The notes under the pieces were generated by a model. The model worked only from the letters and a program-made list of their open reading frames with translations, had not been told where the DNA came from and did no database searches. A stretch of DNA of 64,000 nucleotides from Pedobacter changchengzhani (GTDB lineage: Bacteria; Bacteroidota; Bacteroidia; Sphingobacteriales; Sphingobacteriaceae). Made by a program: the position numbers and the translations under genes. This document shows, piece by piece, positions 54,226-63,513 of the stretch. Within the stretch, counting starts at the first letter, position 1; each line of letters opens with the position of its first letter. The stretch spans positions 124,001 through 188,000 of the forward strand of contig NZ_SJCY01000007.1 of assembly GCF_004354365.1 (NCBI RefSeq). The letters run 5' to 3'.

Positions 54226-55275
54226 ATGAAAAAAATAAACCTTATAATCGCAATCGCATTTCTTACTATTCTCTCAGCAAAAAGTTTTGGACAACTTAGA
54301 CCAATAGGAGAACCAAAACAGCATGTATTGAGCCCGTACGTAAAAGTTGCTAATATGGCTGTAGATGCAAAATACGAAAAAAATCCATGTGGAATAGCAA
54401 TAAGTTGGCTCGGGAAAGTTGCACTATCATTTTATAACAAAAACCAAAAAGCAAGTGTTTATGTCTGGAACAGTATTTCAGATTTTGAAAAAAATTCATC
54501 GATTAAGATAAAATTGGTTGATGAAAATGGAAATGAGGAAACGGAGTTGTATAATCCAGAATCTTTAACTTTTATGCCGGATGAAACGTTAGTTGTTACT
54601 GAAACATCTGGCAATGAAACGGGTTTAGTGGTTTATAAAATGGTTAACGGTGTTTATAAAAGGCAATTATTTAATAAGTATAGGTTTATAAATTTAGGCT
54701 TCAATAATCCTAGAGGCGTTATAGCGATTGATAATACTCATGTTTTACTCGCTGATGATGATAATAATCAAATCTGGAAAATTGATATCACAAATATTGA
54801 TGGAAAAGACGGTGTAGTTATCCCTAAAGATCAGCGGTTTAATAATCCAAAAGCAGTAACAACGGATGGAAAATACATTGCTGTTTCATTTTGGAATGGT
54901 TTTGTGAATTTTTACGATATGAACTACAAACAAGTTGGGGAGCCGGTGGCAATTAACGGAAGTCCATTAGATTTATGTTTTGGTATAGGTGGTGCTTATG
55001 TTACAGTTTTAAACAGTTCGAATGGAAATGTGATAAAACACTTATTCAATAATGGCACGTCTTTTTCATTATCCCCAACAATTTATGGTGCCCAAAGTAA
55101 TCTTGACACACCTTACGGCTTAGCTACAAATGGCACAACAATGTACATAAGTAATGCTGGGCCAAATAAAATAGCAAAGTTAATAAACAGTGGCGTGCTT
55201 TATAAAATGATGGTTCCAAGCAAAAAACAAAAAGATTTGAAACTCTCAAATGGGGGAGATAAATTGCCCTTATAA
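54226..55275 (+). CDS. secreted beta-propeller-like (NHL-type) protein
   Basis: 349 residues with a signal peptide (cut near SFGQ). Repeated strands of the NHL/YVTN kind occur, for example NPRGVIAIDNTHVLLADDDN, GSPLDLCFGIGGAYVTVLN and TPYGLATNGTTMYISNAG, about six blades. The middle stretch resembles 'particle' proteins that bind ligands outside the cell. No catalytic motif is seen. It is first in the LytTR-controlled cluster. Confidence 0.75.
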   Translation: MKKINLIIAIAFLTILSAKSFGQLRPIGEPKQHVLSPYVKVANMAVDAKYEKNPCGIAISWLGKVALSFYNKNQKASVYVWNSISDFEKNSSIKIKLVDENGNEETELYNPESLTFMPDETLVVTETSGNETGLVVYKMVNGVYKRQLFNKYRFINLGFNNPRGVIAIDNTHVLLADDDNNQIWKIDITNIDGKDGVVIPKDQRFNNPKAVTTDGKYIAVSFWNGFVNFYDMNYKQVGEPVAINGSPLDLCFGIGGAYVTVLNSSNGNVIKHLFNNGTSFSLSPTIYGAQSNLDTPYGLATNGTTMYISNAGPNKIAKLINSGVLYKMMVPSKKQKDLKLSNGGDKLPL

Positions 55276-55385
55276 AGTGATGATCATTTAATTATAAATT
55301 TAGTTAGGGTTAAGTAAATTCTATACTTAACTCTAACTTCAATCAACATCAATAGCTTAAAAAATCGATTGATTTAATTTTGTTC

Positions 55386-55391
55386 TCTATT
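55386..55391 (+). promoter_or_regulatory. single TCTATT half-site
   Basis: TTCTCTATT occurs 65 bp before the broken secreted gene. There is no second box 20 bp on, so it could be a decayed LytTR site. Weak evidence. Confidence 0.25.
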
Positions 55392-55455
55392 TTTAAACGC
55401 TAATATTTCTTGTATTAATATATCACATCCCAAAAATCTAAATAAATGGTAGCCG

Positions 55456-55832
55456 ATGCAAATTTTAACAAAAATACCAATATTGTTCATCTGCAGTAAT
55501 TTCTTTATTGCTAACGCCCAAAAACAACCCAGAACTTAGCCAACGCAGAACGCTTATCTGTTGTTCGACCGCTATACTTTAAGTTTAAAAACGAGAAAGA
55601 TTGGAAATTTATTATCGGTTTAAATAAACGAAACGGAATTTGGGGAAAGATTAACGTAACCCCTCAGCAACCTGAGAACAATTACGAAACGATGGAAATG
55701 TTGGTCAAACAAAATGGCAAAAGGTGGCAGAATTTAATAGTTGATGAGGCAAAAGGCGATGACAAAGGTAAGGCGAGCTTTTTAAATAACTGCATAAAAA
55801 AGTATTTAAAAGTGCCAAAAAATATAATTTGA
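55456..55832 (+). pseudogene. secreted protein gene with a frameshift
   Basis: An ATG opens a signal peptide (MQILTKIPILFICSNFFIA) that reaches a stop after about 28 codons. One base on, the other frame runs open for about 97 codons. It contains RPLYFKFKNEKDWKFIIGL and KQNGKRWQNLIVDEAKG and ends KYLKVPKNII. The total length (377 bp) fits one frameshift. The family is not recognised. Confidence 0.65.
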
Positions 55833-55880
55833 ACTGATGCTTTTCAAAATAATTTCACAATTCGAATTCAAACTCGGTCA

Positions 55881-55910
55881 CTCATCTATTTAAACAGTCG
55901 ATTATCTATT
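55881..55910 (+). promoter_or_regulatory. LytTR-type direct repeat, site 3
   Basis: CTCATCTATT (55881-55890) and ATTATCTATT (55901-55910) are 20 bp apart. The spacer TAAACAGTCG is close to that of site 2 (TAAGCTGTCG). It lies 115 bp before the next gene. Confidence 0.7.
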
Positions 55911-56024
55911 GATACAATTTCCTTAGTTAACAAATATCAATTTTGCACTACAAATTGGGCAATACTGAATACGTGCTTTGTGCGACAAGAATTCAGCTTC
56001 CTCATAAAAATTTAATATTCCATC

Positions 56025-56603
56025 ATGAAAATCAACTCAATCTTATTTTTTTTAATCATTGTGGCATTTCAAACTTCAAATGCTCAACCTGGTAAACCAA
56101 AACATAAAGATGCACCATCAGCATCTATACCAGACGGGTACAAAAATTTGGTAACTGAATTTAACAAACGTACTGCATGTACTATAGAATATTTAGATGA
56201 TTACCATTATACCACAATGCATACTAATGTTCCATACCTTATCAAAAAAGGAACCATATCTAATATCGGTTTTACTACATTAACTAATGTTGGCAATTCA
56301 ATCCAGATTAAAACAAACGACATTTTTATTGGCAGTGAGCTATCGGATAAAACTGTAAATGGAATTAGAAAGCCTAATATTTATTACAGCAGTTTTAATT
56401 TAACATTTTCTCAAAAAAATGACAATGTTAATTTTATACTCAAATCTAACGGTGATATTGCAGAAACCATTACAAAGGTAACAACTTATAATGTGCCAAA
56501 CATTACTGGCCGTTGGGAAAACAAATATTGTATAGAATTTAATGCAAATGGTGGTAGGGTGCGGATCTCTTTCGTAAAAGCTCGGTCTACAAATGATAAA
56601 TAA
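56025..56603 (+). CDS. secreted hypothetical protein
   Basis: 192 residues with a signal peptide (cut near SNAQ, residue 21), then a soluble beta-rich domain. Two Cys residues (TACTIE, KYCIEF) may form a disulfide. I recognise no family. The gene has a LytTR-type site upstream and begins the run of secreted genes. Confidence 0.75.
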   Translation: MKINSILFFLIIVAFQTSNAQPGKPKHKDAPSASIPDGYKNLVTEFNKRTACTIEYLDDYHYTTMHTNVPYLIKKGTISNIGFTTLTNVGNSIQIKTNDIFIGSELSDKTVNGIRKPNIYYSSFNLTFSQKNDNVNFILKSNGDIAETITKVTTYNVPNITGRWENKYCIEFNANGGRVRISFVKARSTNDK

Positions 56604-56717
56604 CAATAAAATATTTTAGATGATGTGCATATCGCATTTTATTGATTAATAACCCGCAAAACTATTCGTATAACACTTCGATACTCAACTAAAAAAATTA
56701 AGTTAAATATAGAAATA

Positions 56718-57830
56718 ATGAAAAAAACACTAGTCATTTTAATACTATCCTTATTTACAAATCACCTTTTTGCTGGCACTAAGGGCGTAGACATTTGGAT
56801 AACCAATAATTCGAAATACAAATTTAAGGTTACGGAGAACATAAATGGAAATTGTTCGGATTGCATTCTCTGCCACGATGAAAAATTTGAAAGAGGTTTA
56901 AATGAGATGGGTGACTTTTTAAGACCTCACTTTGAAAATTTTCCAGTAAGAAATCATTATGAAGGTCCGTGTGGTGTTTCTGGCTATCTCAATTTCGAAT
57001 GTTTTATAAATGGAAAAATTTACAAAGGAAGAATTGATTATAGTGTTCCTTACATAGGCGAAAATAAGTACACATACACCATTGACGCTCCATTTAGGCT
57101 ATACTTACAAAAAACAGATTATACCTTAAATCATCACATATCATTATCGTTCAATTTAGAAGGAGGTCCTGGAGAAGTAATTAATACCATAATCCTCCCC
57201 CAAGTCGGCAATAATTCCATAGTTAAGTACATTTCGATAGACCCTACTAAGGTTAATATACCGAATGGGGTTGGTTTATTAGATATTTTCGATGTAGCAG
57301 TTCTTGCGCCATCAATATTCCAAGTAGTAGAAGGCTACACAGAACCCTACAAGGGCAACTCAGGCAGGTTTTTAAATGCTATTGAAGTTGGGAAAATTAA
57401 CTATTATCAATTGCCTACAGCGAGCGACGGACTCCTAAATATTAGGTTGGAAATTACCAACTTACCAGAAGATATACCGCTGACACCAACCTTTAATTTA
57501 AATAGTAAAGTAAGATTTGAAGATCCTACAAAAACTAGACCGCAAGATCTGAAACCATGCTCCATAAACCCGGTGGTGTACCCAACCTTTGTAGTAAATT
57601 TAGAACAAATAATGGAGAATAAATACAACGTAAACACAGCTTACAGATGCGACAAAGATGTACAAAATCAGGCCAGTAGCAATGTGGCAAATGCTAATAA
57701 GGAAAAACAACAGATGGTTACAAACCCTACAGATTGGAGAAATAAAAATGCCATAATTTTTAAGGATAGCAAAATTTCAAAATTCAACACCTTAAAAATT
57801 AACAAAATTAAACTGAATAAAACTTTGTAA
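56718..57830 (+). CDS. secreted Cys-rich protein A
   Basis: 370 residues with a signal peptide (cut near FAG). The N-terminal region holds CSDCILC, a CxxCxxC cluster, then GPCGVSGYLNFEC. The middle is beta-rich. The C-terminal tail has NVANANKEKQQMVTNPTDW. The next gene codes for a paralogue with all of these features. The regular Cys spacing suggests disulfides or metal binding outside the cell. No known domain was recognised. Confidence 0.82.
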   Translation: MKKTLVILILSLFTNHLFAGTKGVDIWITNNSKYKFKVTENINGNCSDCILCHDEKFERGLNEMGDFLRPHFENFPVRNHYEGPCGVSGYLNFECFINGKIYKGRIDYSVPYIGENKYTYTIDAPFRLYLQKTDYTLNHHISLSFNLEGGPGEVINTIILPQVGNNSIVKYISIDPTKVNIPNGVGLLDIFDVAVLAPSIFQVVEGYTEPYKGNSGRFLNAIEVGKINYYQLPTASDGLLNIRLEITNLPEDIPLTPTFNLNSKVRFEDPTKTRPQDLKPCSINPVVYPTFVVNLEQIMENKYNVNTAYRCDKDVQNQASSNVANANKEKQQMVTNPTDWRNKNAIIFKDSKISKFNTLKINKIKLNKTL

Positions 57831-57870
57831 AGCCGATAGGCGAATAAATGACAATTTTTAAAATATTGGG

Positions 57871-59010
57871 ATGAAAAGAACGAATTTAATAATAGCGTTG
57901 CTGGTGATGTTGAGCAGTTTTTGTTACGCGGGCGTTAATCTAACCGTTACGGCTAAAATTAATACAAGAGTAAAGTTTGTTATTAAAGAAGCTATAAACA
58001 AAAGTTGTAACGATTGTTTCTTTTGCAATAACGGAGTTTTTAATTTAACCACATATGGATTGAACTCGTTGGCTATAGTGGAGGGAAAGGTACGAGGATT
58101 TGCCCAAATACTTGGCACATATATGGGGGGGCCTTGCGGTGTTGCAGGTCAGCTAAATTTTGAATGTATAGATTCTAATGGAAAAATTTATAAGGGATAT
58201 GTAAGTTACGATGTTCCATATGTGGGGGACAATACTTTTAGATATTTTGTCGAAGCACCATACATTATAACGGGGGACTATGCAGAGAATGATGATTACC
58301 ACCAGAATAGGCTAAATCTTACAATTTCTGGTGGCCCCGACGTAATTACAAAAACAACTCCATTACCCAACTCTGGCAATAATTCCATTATAAAATATGT
58401 AACGTTAAATCCCAAAGAGGTAAAATTACCTGCTGACATTAGCTTTTCGCAAGCTTTTAATGTTTCGGTAGTTGCCCCTTCTGTATTTGAGGAAATTAGT
58501 ACCTCAAGTGATACTTATAAAGATGCCAAGGGAAGGTTTTTAAATTCCATCGATGTCGGCAACACAAAATTTTATCAACTACCCAATTCAGCGGACGGGA
58601 GCTTGAATTTGAAAATTGAGATTACAAATTTACCAGACGGAATACCGCTCACTCCTATTTTTAATCTTAAGAGTAATTTTTTGTTTGAAGATCCAACCTA
58701 CACAAGTGTGAAAGATTTAAGACCCTGCCAGGTATCTCCACTAGTTTATCCAAATTTTATTGCCAGACTAAATGAGATCTCTACAAATAATTTCTCAATC
58801 ATCGCCAGTTATGCGTGTGATCGAAGCGCTCAAAATCAGGCAAATAACAATGTGGCAAATGCCAACAAAGAAAAACAACAGATGGTTACGAACCCAACAG
58901 ACTGGAACAATAAAAATGCGTTGATATTTAAAGGAAACAGAGCTTACAACTTTAATAAGTTTAACCTTAACAAAATAATCAAACTAAATAAAGCGATTAT
59001 AAAACAATAG
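57871..59010 (+). CDS. secreted Cys-rich protein B
   Basis: 379 residues, paralogue of the preceding gene, starting 40 bp after it. It keeps a Cys cluster (CNDCFFC), GPCGVAGQLNFEC, the PLTP-type middle strands and the tail NVANANKEKQQMVTNPTDW. The similarity is moderate across the whole length, so the duplication is not recent. The conserved tail may be a sorting or interaction element, which is my inference. Confidence 0.82.
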   Translation: MKRTNLIIALLVMLSSFCYAGVNLTVTAKINTRVKFVIKEAINKSCNDCFFCNNGVFNLTTYGLNSLAIVEGKVRGFAQILGTYMGGPCGVAGQLNFECIDSNGKIYKGYVSYDVPYVGDNTFRYFVEAPYIITGDYAENDDYHQNRLNLTISGGPDVITKTTPLPNSGNNSIIKYVTLNPKEVKLPADISFSQAFNVSVVAPSVFEEISTSSDTYKDAKGRFLNSIDVGNTKFYQLPNSADGSLNLKIEITNLPDGIPLTPIFNLKSNFLFEDPTYTSVKDLRPCQVSPLVYPNFIARLNEISTNNFSIIASYACDRSAQNQANNNVANANKEKQQMVTNPTDWNNKNALIFKGNRAYNFNKFNLNKIIKLNKAIIKQ

Positions 59011-59129
59011 TAAATCGAAAAGCCAACCGAGTGCTTATACAAATCCAAAATTGTTTTTTTGGATCATGGTGCCACTCATGTTTGAGGAATTTCACAAAAC
59101 CTTTAGCTAAAAACTTAAAATATAAAATT

Positions 59130-59690
59130 ATGAAAAAATTATTTATTCTCGTTACTCTTCTAGTTCACTTCACGAACCTGAAAGCGCAAAAAACATACGA
59201 CCATACTAATATAGATGAGCGCCTTAATGAGATTATACAAATGAACACCTTGGGAAAGGATCCTTTCCTAAAGCCTAAAAAACCTACAGCTGGTGCAAAA
59301 TGGTTAATTGGAAAATGGTTGGCAAAAGATACTTGGACAGATAAGAACAACAATGGTATTAGAGATGGCAAAGAAAAAAGCGAAGGCGCAAATGGTTTAA
59401 TAGTCGAATTTAAAGCTGACGGAACTTTATGTCTCGGCATGCCTGGCATGCCCGCAAGTATGAAATTGTGCAATATGCTCTGGCAATGGGCTACTACACC
59501 CGAAAAAGATGAACATATTGTTTGGGTAACAGAATTAATCACCCAAAAAGTAACCATCTGGTCTATAGGCAATGCACATTCTGCCAAGCAGTTTGTAATG
59601 GAAACTGATCCATACTTAAAATTCAAAAAAGGGAAAGCAATTATCGATTTAAACAAGCCACATGATAGATCTCTATTTGTAAAACAATAA
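59130..59690 (+). CDS. secreted lipocalin-like protein with a calcium-loop motif
   Basis: About 186 residues starting at the internal ATG 59130, which gives a good signal peptide (cut near LKAQ); the earlier ATG at 59031 has no such signal. The WLIGKWLAKDTW stretch is a lipocalin-like start strand. The loop DKNNNGIRDGKE has the D-x-N-x-N-G-x-x-D-x-x-E spacing of a calcium-binding EF-hand or dockerin loop. No enzyme motif is seen. Confidence 0.72.
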   Translation: MKKLFILVTLLVHFTNLKAQKTYDHTNIDERLNEIIQMNTLGKDPFLKPKKPTAGAKWLIGKWLAKDTWTDKNNNGIRDGKEKSEGANGLIVEFKADGTLCLGMPGMPASMKLCNMLWQWATTPEKDEHIVWVTELITQKVTIWSIGNAHSAKQFVMETDPYLKFKKGKAIIDLNKPHDRSLFVKQ

Positions 59691-59699
59691 ATAAATTTT

Positions 59700-59888
59700 A
59701 TGAAAGAAATATTTAGGGACTTTCTATTTGCAGGTGATCGTTCTTTAAATGAAAATCCTATCTACAGGAATTTATCAACGCTCAAACTTTATTTTTTACG
59801 GATGGATGCCAACGTAGAGAAGAGTTTTATAATAGATCGAAACTTATTTTACCATATATATACGTTGTTTGAATTGCACCGAAATTAG
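59700..59888 (+). CDS. small hypothetical frame
   Basis: A 62-codon frame that starts 10 bp after the lipocalin-like gene. It has no signal peptide, is rich in Phe, Leu and Arg, and its content does not clearly look like a protein. It may be chance. Confidence 0.3.
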   Translation: MKEIFRDFLFAGDRSLNENPIYRNLSTLKLYFLRMDANVEKSFIIDRNLFYHIYTLFELHRN

Positions 59889-59967
59889 GGTAAAATTTCA
59901 GTTAAACAGACTTAAAATTATATTACTAATACAAGATCACTCACAATCCTAATTCAAATGATTTTCA

Positions 59968-59997
59968 TTCGTCTATTTAAGCTGTCGTTTGTCTATT
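59968..59997 (+). promoter_or_regulatory. LytTR-type direct repeat, site 2
   Basis: TTCGTCTATT (59968-59977) and TTTGTCTATT (59988-59997) are 20 bp apart. The first box and its flank (TTTTCATTCGTCTATTT) are nearly identical to site 1. It lies 67 bp before the next gene. Confidence 0.75.
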
Positions 59998-60063
59998 GGC
60001 CTAAAAATCATGCTAGTAAAACCCGCATTTTTATGGTTGTTAGTATGAAATAATTAAAAACAT

Positions 60064-61113
60064 ATGAAAAACTTGAAAGTGATAATAACTTCTGCATTGA
60101 TTGCATTAGCAACATCAAGTGATGCACAGGTAACAATTTATAAAGATTGTGGATATGAAGGCTTATCATTAAAATTACCGGTTGGTTTTTATGAAAATCT
60201 TGGAAATTTCAACTGGAACGACGTTATATCATCTATTAAAATTGAACCTGGTTATGAAGTAACGCTTTATGTAGATGCGGGATATGATGGTATGGATTTT
60301 GTTTTTAATAGAAATCACGCCTGTTTAAACGATTACAGTTGCAATGATCAAATCTCTTCATTAATTATTAGACAAATAGTGCCCAAAAATAACGCACCGT
60401 CCGCAGGACTGTCAAAAGAGGCAATACACGCAGGTCAAGCCTTTACTACATTAATACAAGAAAGCCCATATGTTGCACAAAATGCAGGGCGTCTTAATGG
60501 CTCACCATTTTATACCACAAATAAAAACCCCGATTTTGGTAATGGATACGCATGCGGGGGCACTAAAAACAACGCTTTCTTCTACAACTCATTAAAGCAA
60601 GGAGCAGACAACCGAACAGCAATATGGGGGCCAATTCTAGACAAATGGGGTACCCACAATCGTGAGCATGGCAATATGGACTGGCCTGTAAATAGCGTTG
60701 CACCTATAAAAGACAATGGTGTATTTGCATTTTTCCAAAATGGCGGCATCTATTATAAAGCAACTACCGGTGCACATGTGGTGTGGGGAACTATTAGAGA
60801 TGCCTTTATAAAGGCTGGCTCTGAAAACGGTGTGCTTGGTTACCCTAAAACAGATGAAATTGAACTTTTTGAAAATACCGCTTTTGGACCGCAAAAAAAG
60901 CAGGGGGTATACCAAGAATATGAAGGCGGAAATATATACTATAAATGGGAAGGTGGTCTGCCTGCTTTTAAAGTAAAAGGAGAGATACTTAACCAATACA
61001 TAAAGAATGGGGGCTATAAAGGTAAATACGGGTTTCCTATAACTGAAGAAAAAAGGGTTAGCAAATTTTCTGTGACACAAGTATTCGCAGGAGGTACTCT
61101 CTACAAAAATTAA
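60064..61113 (+). CDS. secreted beta/gamma-crystallin and LGFP-repeat protein A
   Basis: 349 residues with a signal peptide (cut near SDAQ). A beta/gamma-crystallin domain (about 23-108) has two Greek-key motifs with calcium-type loops WNDVISS and CNDQISS. It is followed by LGFP repeats (about 190-349), with GVLGYPKTDEIELF and KYGFPITEEKR as repeat ends. LGFP repeats occur in proteins that associate with cell walls. A catalytic domain is not apparent, so binding is more likely than hydrolysis. Confidence 0.85.
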   Translation: MKNLKVIITSALIALATSSDAQVTIYKDCGYEGLSLKLPVGFYENLGNFNWNDVISSIKIEPGYEVTLYVDAGYDGMDFVFNRNHACLNDYSCNDQISSLIIRQIVPKNNAPSAGLSKEAIHAGQAFTTLIQESPYVAQNAGRLNGSPFYTTNKNPDFGNGYACGGTKNNAFFYNSLKQGADNRTAIWGPILDKWGTHNREHGNMDWPVNSVAPIKDNGVFAFFQNGGIYYKATTGAHVVWGTIRDAFIKAGSENGVLGYPKTDEIELFENTAFGPQKKQGVYQEYEGGNIYYKWEGGLPAFKVKGEILNQYIKNGGYKGKYGFPITEEKRVSKFSVTQVFAGGTLYKN

Positions 61114-61342
61114 AAGAATAATGTTGCAGCCATAATAACTGATACAGAATATTCGGGTGTAAAAATGCGTGTAAATTGATACAGTATAGGTATATCAGTA
61201 GATCAGGCAATACCCAAAATTCAAAAGTAACAACAGCTTTAGATCACACTAAAAGCATAGCGAAGATTTACCGACCAAATCTAAAAATTGGAAGTACCCT
61301 CCCAGATTCTAAAGCAGTATTTTAAACAATAAAATTTAAACC

Positions 61343-62812
61343 ATGAAAAATTTAAAACTAATTGTAGCATTATTTACTGTGCTATTTCTTCATCAGCTTA
61401 AAAGCTATGCTGGAGATTGGAAAATTGTAATCACCAATAACTCTAAGACTACTATTTACATAAATTCGTTGGGCGGATACACTGGCATTTTTCAGCATCC
61501 AGGCAAGCCCATAGGTGAGTCAATGGCTGTACCAGTTGGAGCTCAATTTGTTTTTAATGGAAGTGTAACCCCATTTCACGGGATAGATATTGAATTTCAC
61601 ATTTGGGCAGATGGATTATCTTCACAAGATTGTGGGTACATCTATTTTCATTCACCCGTTTCCGGGCGTGACATTACAAAATCCCAAGCACGTGAACCTT
61701 TCTCATTACGTGTAAATAAAAACTGGGAGCAATCTCGTGTATTAGAGTATAATTTTACAGGCACTAACACCCTTACCCCACTTAAAGAAGGCGCACAAGT
61801 ATATGAAAATTGTGGTTACGATTTTAGTAAAAATTGGTATATAAAACCAGGATTGTATGCAAACTTTAAAAATATACCCAACGACGCTATATCTGCAGTT
61901 GGTGTAACACCGGGATACAGCATAGAATTATTTGAAAATGAAAATTTTAAAGGTCGTTCCTTAACACTAACAGAAAGTAGCGATTGCCTTAACAGTTTTA
62001 ATGATATAACATCGTCAATGATCGTTAAAAAAATCGGCGAATTTCTTCCTGGAGAAATAGACCCTGATGCTATCCATGCAATGCAAGCGTTTACAACCCT
62101 GTTAAAAGAAGATAAATATGTAGCCCAAAACATTGGCAAACTCAAAGGTATGGCATTCGCAAGTAGCAATTCTAACCCTAATTTTGGCAATGGTTATTGC
62201 TGTGGAGCTACACTAAATGATGCGTTTTGTTATAGCTCTACAAAACAAGGTCGGGATCACCGTACTGCTATTTGGGGACCAATTTTAGAAAAGTGGGGTA
62301 CCTACAATCGAGAACACGGTGACATGGGTTGGCCTGTAAGCAGTGTTGCACCCATAAAAGACAATGGCCAATTTGCATTTTTTCAAAATGGTTCTATTTA
62401 TTACAAAGCCACTACTGGGGCACATGTGGTTAAAGGATCTGTAAAATCTACGTTTGAGGCAGCAAAATCTGAAAACGGTGAGTTAGGTTATCCTAAAACA
62501 GATGAAATAGAAATTTTTGCTAATCGTATTGGAAACACTGGTAAAAAAATCGGCGTATATCAAGTGTTTGAAGGTGGTATTATATATTATAAATGGGATG
62601 GAGGCCGACCTGCAATAATTATAAAAGGCAAAATTTTAGATCAATATTTAGCCGCAGGTGGCCCAAGAAGTACATTCGGCTGGCCTCTTGGAGCGGAAAG
62701 AAAAGAAGACGATAAATATAAACAAGATTTTGAACGCGGTTCATTAGAGAGGGCTAGATTCGAAAAGATGAAACCTGATGGCATAAAACCATCTATTAAA
62801 CCCACTGATTAA
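61343..62812 (+). CDS. secreted beta/gamma-crystallin and LGFP-repeat protein B
   Basis: 489 residues with a signal peptide (cut near SYAG). An extra N-terminal beta domain of about 130 residues starts IVITNNSKTTIYI, with some likeness to the N-terminus of the Cys-rich proteins. Then come a beta/gamma-crystallin domain (about 155-235) with the calcium-type loop FNDITSS and LGFP repeats (about 330-470) closely matching protein A. The C-terminus is extended and charged. A tandem duplicate with an added domain. Confidence 0.85.
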   Translation: MKNLKLIVALFTVLFLHQLKSYAGDWKIVITNNSKTTIYINSLGGYTGIFQHPGKPIGESMAVPVGAQFVFNGSVTPFHGIDIEFHIWADGLSSQDCGYIYFHSPVSGRDITKSQAREPFSLRVNKNWEQSRVLEYNFTGTNTLTPLKEGAQVYENCGYDFSKNWYIKPGLYANFKNIPNDAISAVGVTPGYSIELFENENFKGRSLTLTESSDCLNSFNDITSSMIVKKIGEFLPGEIDPDAIHAMQAFTTLLKEDKYVAQNIGKLKGMAFASSNSNPNFGNGYCCGATLNDAFCYSSTKQGRDHRTAIWGPILEKWGTYNREHGDMGWPVSSVAPIKDNGQFAFFQNGSIYYKATTGAHVVKGSVKSTFEAAKSENGELGYPKTDEIEIFANRIGNTGKKIGVYQVFEGGIIYYKWDGGRPAIIIKGKILDQYLAAGGPRSTFGWPLGAERKEDDKYKQDFERGSLERARFEKMKPDGIKPSIKPTD

Positions 62813-63108
62813 TAGATTTTTACGATAGCCCAACTATCTTGGGTGTTAATTATAAAAGTTGTAGGCGCGGCTACAACTTTTGCTGGTAGTTTATTAATGT
62901 TAAAAAATAAATCAGCAAATTAAATTTATCGCACAAAAAATCGACATCAAAGATTATAGTATGAATATTAAGCTCTCAATAAAAACTTGTCAAAAATAAA
63001 AACCAACATTAAAAAAACATCAACCGAGAAAATTAGAAAAACAAATTTTAATCAATAATCGGAAATAATTATTCAACTCTTCTTTTTCACAATTTAAACT
63101 TAAAAAAA
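62813..63108. other. intergenic region before the small secreted peptide
   Basis: About 296 AT-rich bases. A possible hairpin GTTGTAGGCGCGGCTACAAC follows the LGFP gene near 62859-62878 and is followed by T-rich sequence, so it may be a terminator. No TCTATT direct repeat is seen. Confidence 0.45.
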
Positions 63109-63462
63109 ATGCAAAAAACCGTAAAAAACACTTTAGCTGCGACTGTAGTAGCTTTAGCACTGTCTTCAGCAGCACAAGCGGCGAACACTTGCTCATCGCC
63201 CTTGTCCGATACAACACACATTAAGAATATCAGCCCTGCGGCAATGCGTGTAATAATGGACAAACTAAGGGCTTCGGGTGCGAAAGGTGCCATGATTCCT
63301 ACAAGTTTTGCAGAGAAGTCAGGAGATTTCGCTAAAGCTGATGATTTCAAAAAATGGACTCTAAAGGGGAGCTCAGACGAGATAAAAGTAACTGGAGGAA
63401 ATTACACCTTTAATGCGACTGAATTAAGAAAAATTAATTCAAAACTTAAAATTAAGCCTTAA
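63109..63462 (+). CDS. small secreted protein, candidate RiPP-like precursor
   Basis: 117 residues with a clear signal peptide (cut near AQAANTC). The mature part is short and rich in Lys and Ser. Aromatic residues sit close together near the end in KKWTLKG and GGNYTFNAT. It is directly followed by a hairpin and a radical SAM gene, the arrangement of precursor plus maturase in RiPP operons. A precursor role is inferred from position, and no core motif is certain. Confidence 0.6.
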   Translation: MQKTVKNTLAATVVALALSSAAQAANTCSSPLSDTTHIKNISPAAMRVIMDKLRASGAKGAMIPTSFAEKSGDFAKADDFKKWTLKGSSDEIKVTGGNYTFNATELRKINSKLKIKP

Positions 63463-63463
63463 A

Positions 63464-63499
63464 AAATACCGCCATAGTCGCAATACTATGGCAGTATTT
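63464..63499 (+). terminator. attenuator-like hairpin between precursor and radical SAM gene
   Basis: AAATACCGCCATAGT and ACTATGGCAGTATTT pair with a single mismatch around a 6-base loop, followed by CTTTC. It starts two bases after the precursor stop and would leave the downstream gene at a lower expression level. Confidence 0.7.
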
Positions 63500-63513
63500 C
63501 TTTCGAAAACATC

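Noticed and set aside
59165..59656. Minus-strand frame of 163 codons
   Set aside because: It is antisense to the lipocalin-like gene, which has a good signal peptide and coding pattern.
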